A DNA stretch of 64,000 bases from Demequina mangrovi (GTDB lineage: Bacteria; Actinomycetota; Actinomycetes; Actinomycetales; Demequinaceae): positions 126,168-190,167 of the forward strand of contig NZ_BBLU01000007.1 in NCBI RefSeq assembly GCF_000759715.1, written 5' to 3'. The position numbers and the translations under genes are program-made. Positions 63,886 to 64,000 of this stretch are shown piece after piece. Position 1 is the first letter of the stretch; each line of letters starts with the position of its first letter. The notes under the pieces are model-generated. The model had not been told where the DNA came from. It was given only the letters and a program-made list of their open reading frames with translations, and ran no database searches.

Positions 63886-64000
63886 GTCGAAGGTGTCGCC
63901 GTTCGTGCCCGCGACCATCGCGCCGCAGCGGCCGGAGGCGGGCGGCGAGTCGCACGCGGCCGGCTTCGCGGCCGGCTGGGCGGCGGGCGCCCGCGCGGCC
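63875..64000 (+). CDS. fliH: Flagellar assembly protein FliH, N-terminal fragment (runs off window)
   Basis: 42 codons remain, starting ATG TCG CCT within the last codons of fliG (11-base overlap). The visible part, SPFVPATIAPQRP followed by Ala/Gly-rich GFAAGWAAGARAA, resembles FliH N-termini, and its position after fliG supports this. The protein continues beyond the right edge. Confidence 0.65.
   Translation, partial: MSPESKVSPFVPATIAPQRPEAGGESHAAGFAAGWAAGARAA

Overview
The window is high-GC DNA from an actinobacterium. The gene order dnaN-recF-dciA-gyrB-gyrA-DUF3566-tRNA-Ile-tRNA-Ala, followed by ppiA-rhomboid-crgA-sortase E-glutamine amidotransferase and by pknB-pknA-pbpA-rodA-pstP-fhaB-fhaA, is the classic actinobacterial origin-proximal layout. 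A C50-type carotenoid cluster and a peritrichous-type flagellar cluster point to a motile, pigmented member of the Micrococcales. Demequina or a cellulomonad relative is my best guess, but it cannot be proven from the sequence alone. No prophage, IS element, CRISPR array, rRNA gene or broken gene was seen.

Layout. 1-0.58 kb: intergenic with DnaA-box-like sites, probably the dnaA-dnaN side of oriC (dnaA itself lies outside). 0.58-9.6 kb: replication and topology block, with a membrane-anchored Ltp-repeat protein inserted before gyrB. 9.8-11.8 kb: a DrrAB-type ABC exporter and a small membrane protein. 11.9-16.6 kb: persulfide and peroxide defence, with a four-domain CoA-disulfide-reductase/rhodanese/TusA/DsrE fusion divergent from a Fur-family regulator and its catalase. 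16.8-20.8 kb: a SulP transporter and an MprF-like membrane protein. 21-22.3 kb: DUF3566 protein and two tRNAs. 22.3-29.1 kb: a coupled leader peptide and small gene, a Cys-rich copper-chaperone-like protein with a MerR-type promoter, and a polyamine-type ABC transporter (potABCD) divergent from a GntR regulator/Cache sensor pair. 29.1-36.3 kb: GH127 glycosidase, an Ala-rich anchored protein, cyclophilin, rhomboid, a large DnaA-box-like cluster, CrgA, sortase E, a 55-residue membrane protein and a glutamine amidotransferase. 36.3-43.3 kb: an MFS exporter/MarR pair and the carotenoid operon crtE-B-I-Ye-Yf-Eb, apparently inserted between two blocks that are adjacent in mycobacteria. 43.4-51.75 kb: the Ser/Thr kinase, phosphatase and cell-shape operon. 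51.8-64 kb: flagellar genes, running off the right edge within fliH.

How the genes work together. The left half combines sliding clamp, recombination mediator, helicase loader and gyrase. The kinase operon couples PASTA-kinase signalling, FHA adaptors and the PP2C phosphatase to RodA/PbpA wall elongation, with CrgA and sortase E close by. The flagellar half contains a WhiG/FliA sigma factor between two transcription units that each carry a recognisable sigma-28-type promoter (flgN operon and fliC), and a weaker candidate precedes flgB.

Sequence-level structure beyond genes. Four features stand out: (i) the 9-mer GGACGATGC, often extended to GGACGATGCGG, occurs about 24 times on both strands; (ii) about 11 DnaA-box-like sites with a perfect 19-bp inverted repeat lie at 34.1-34.3 kb, far from dnaN; (iii) a 60-bp dimeric element (two 19-bp ATGGGGC boxes exactly 41 bp apart) occurs three times; (iv) many start codons lie 6-8 nt after a TANNNT box with no Shine-Dalgarno, which is the leaderless-mRNA pattern.
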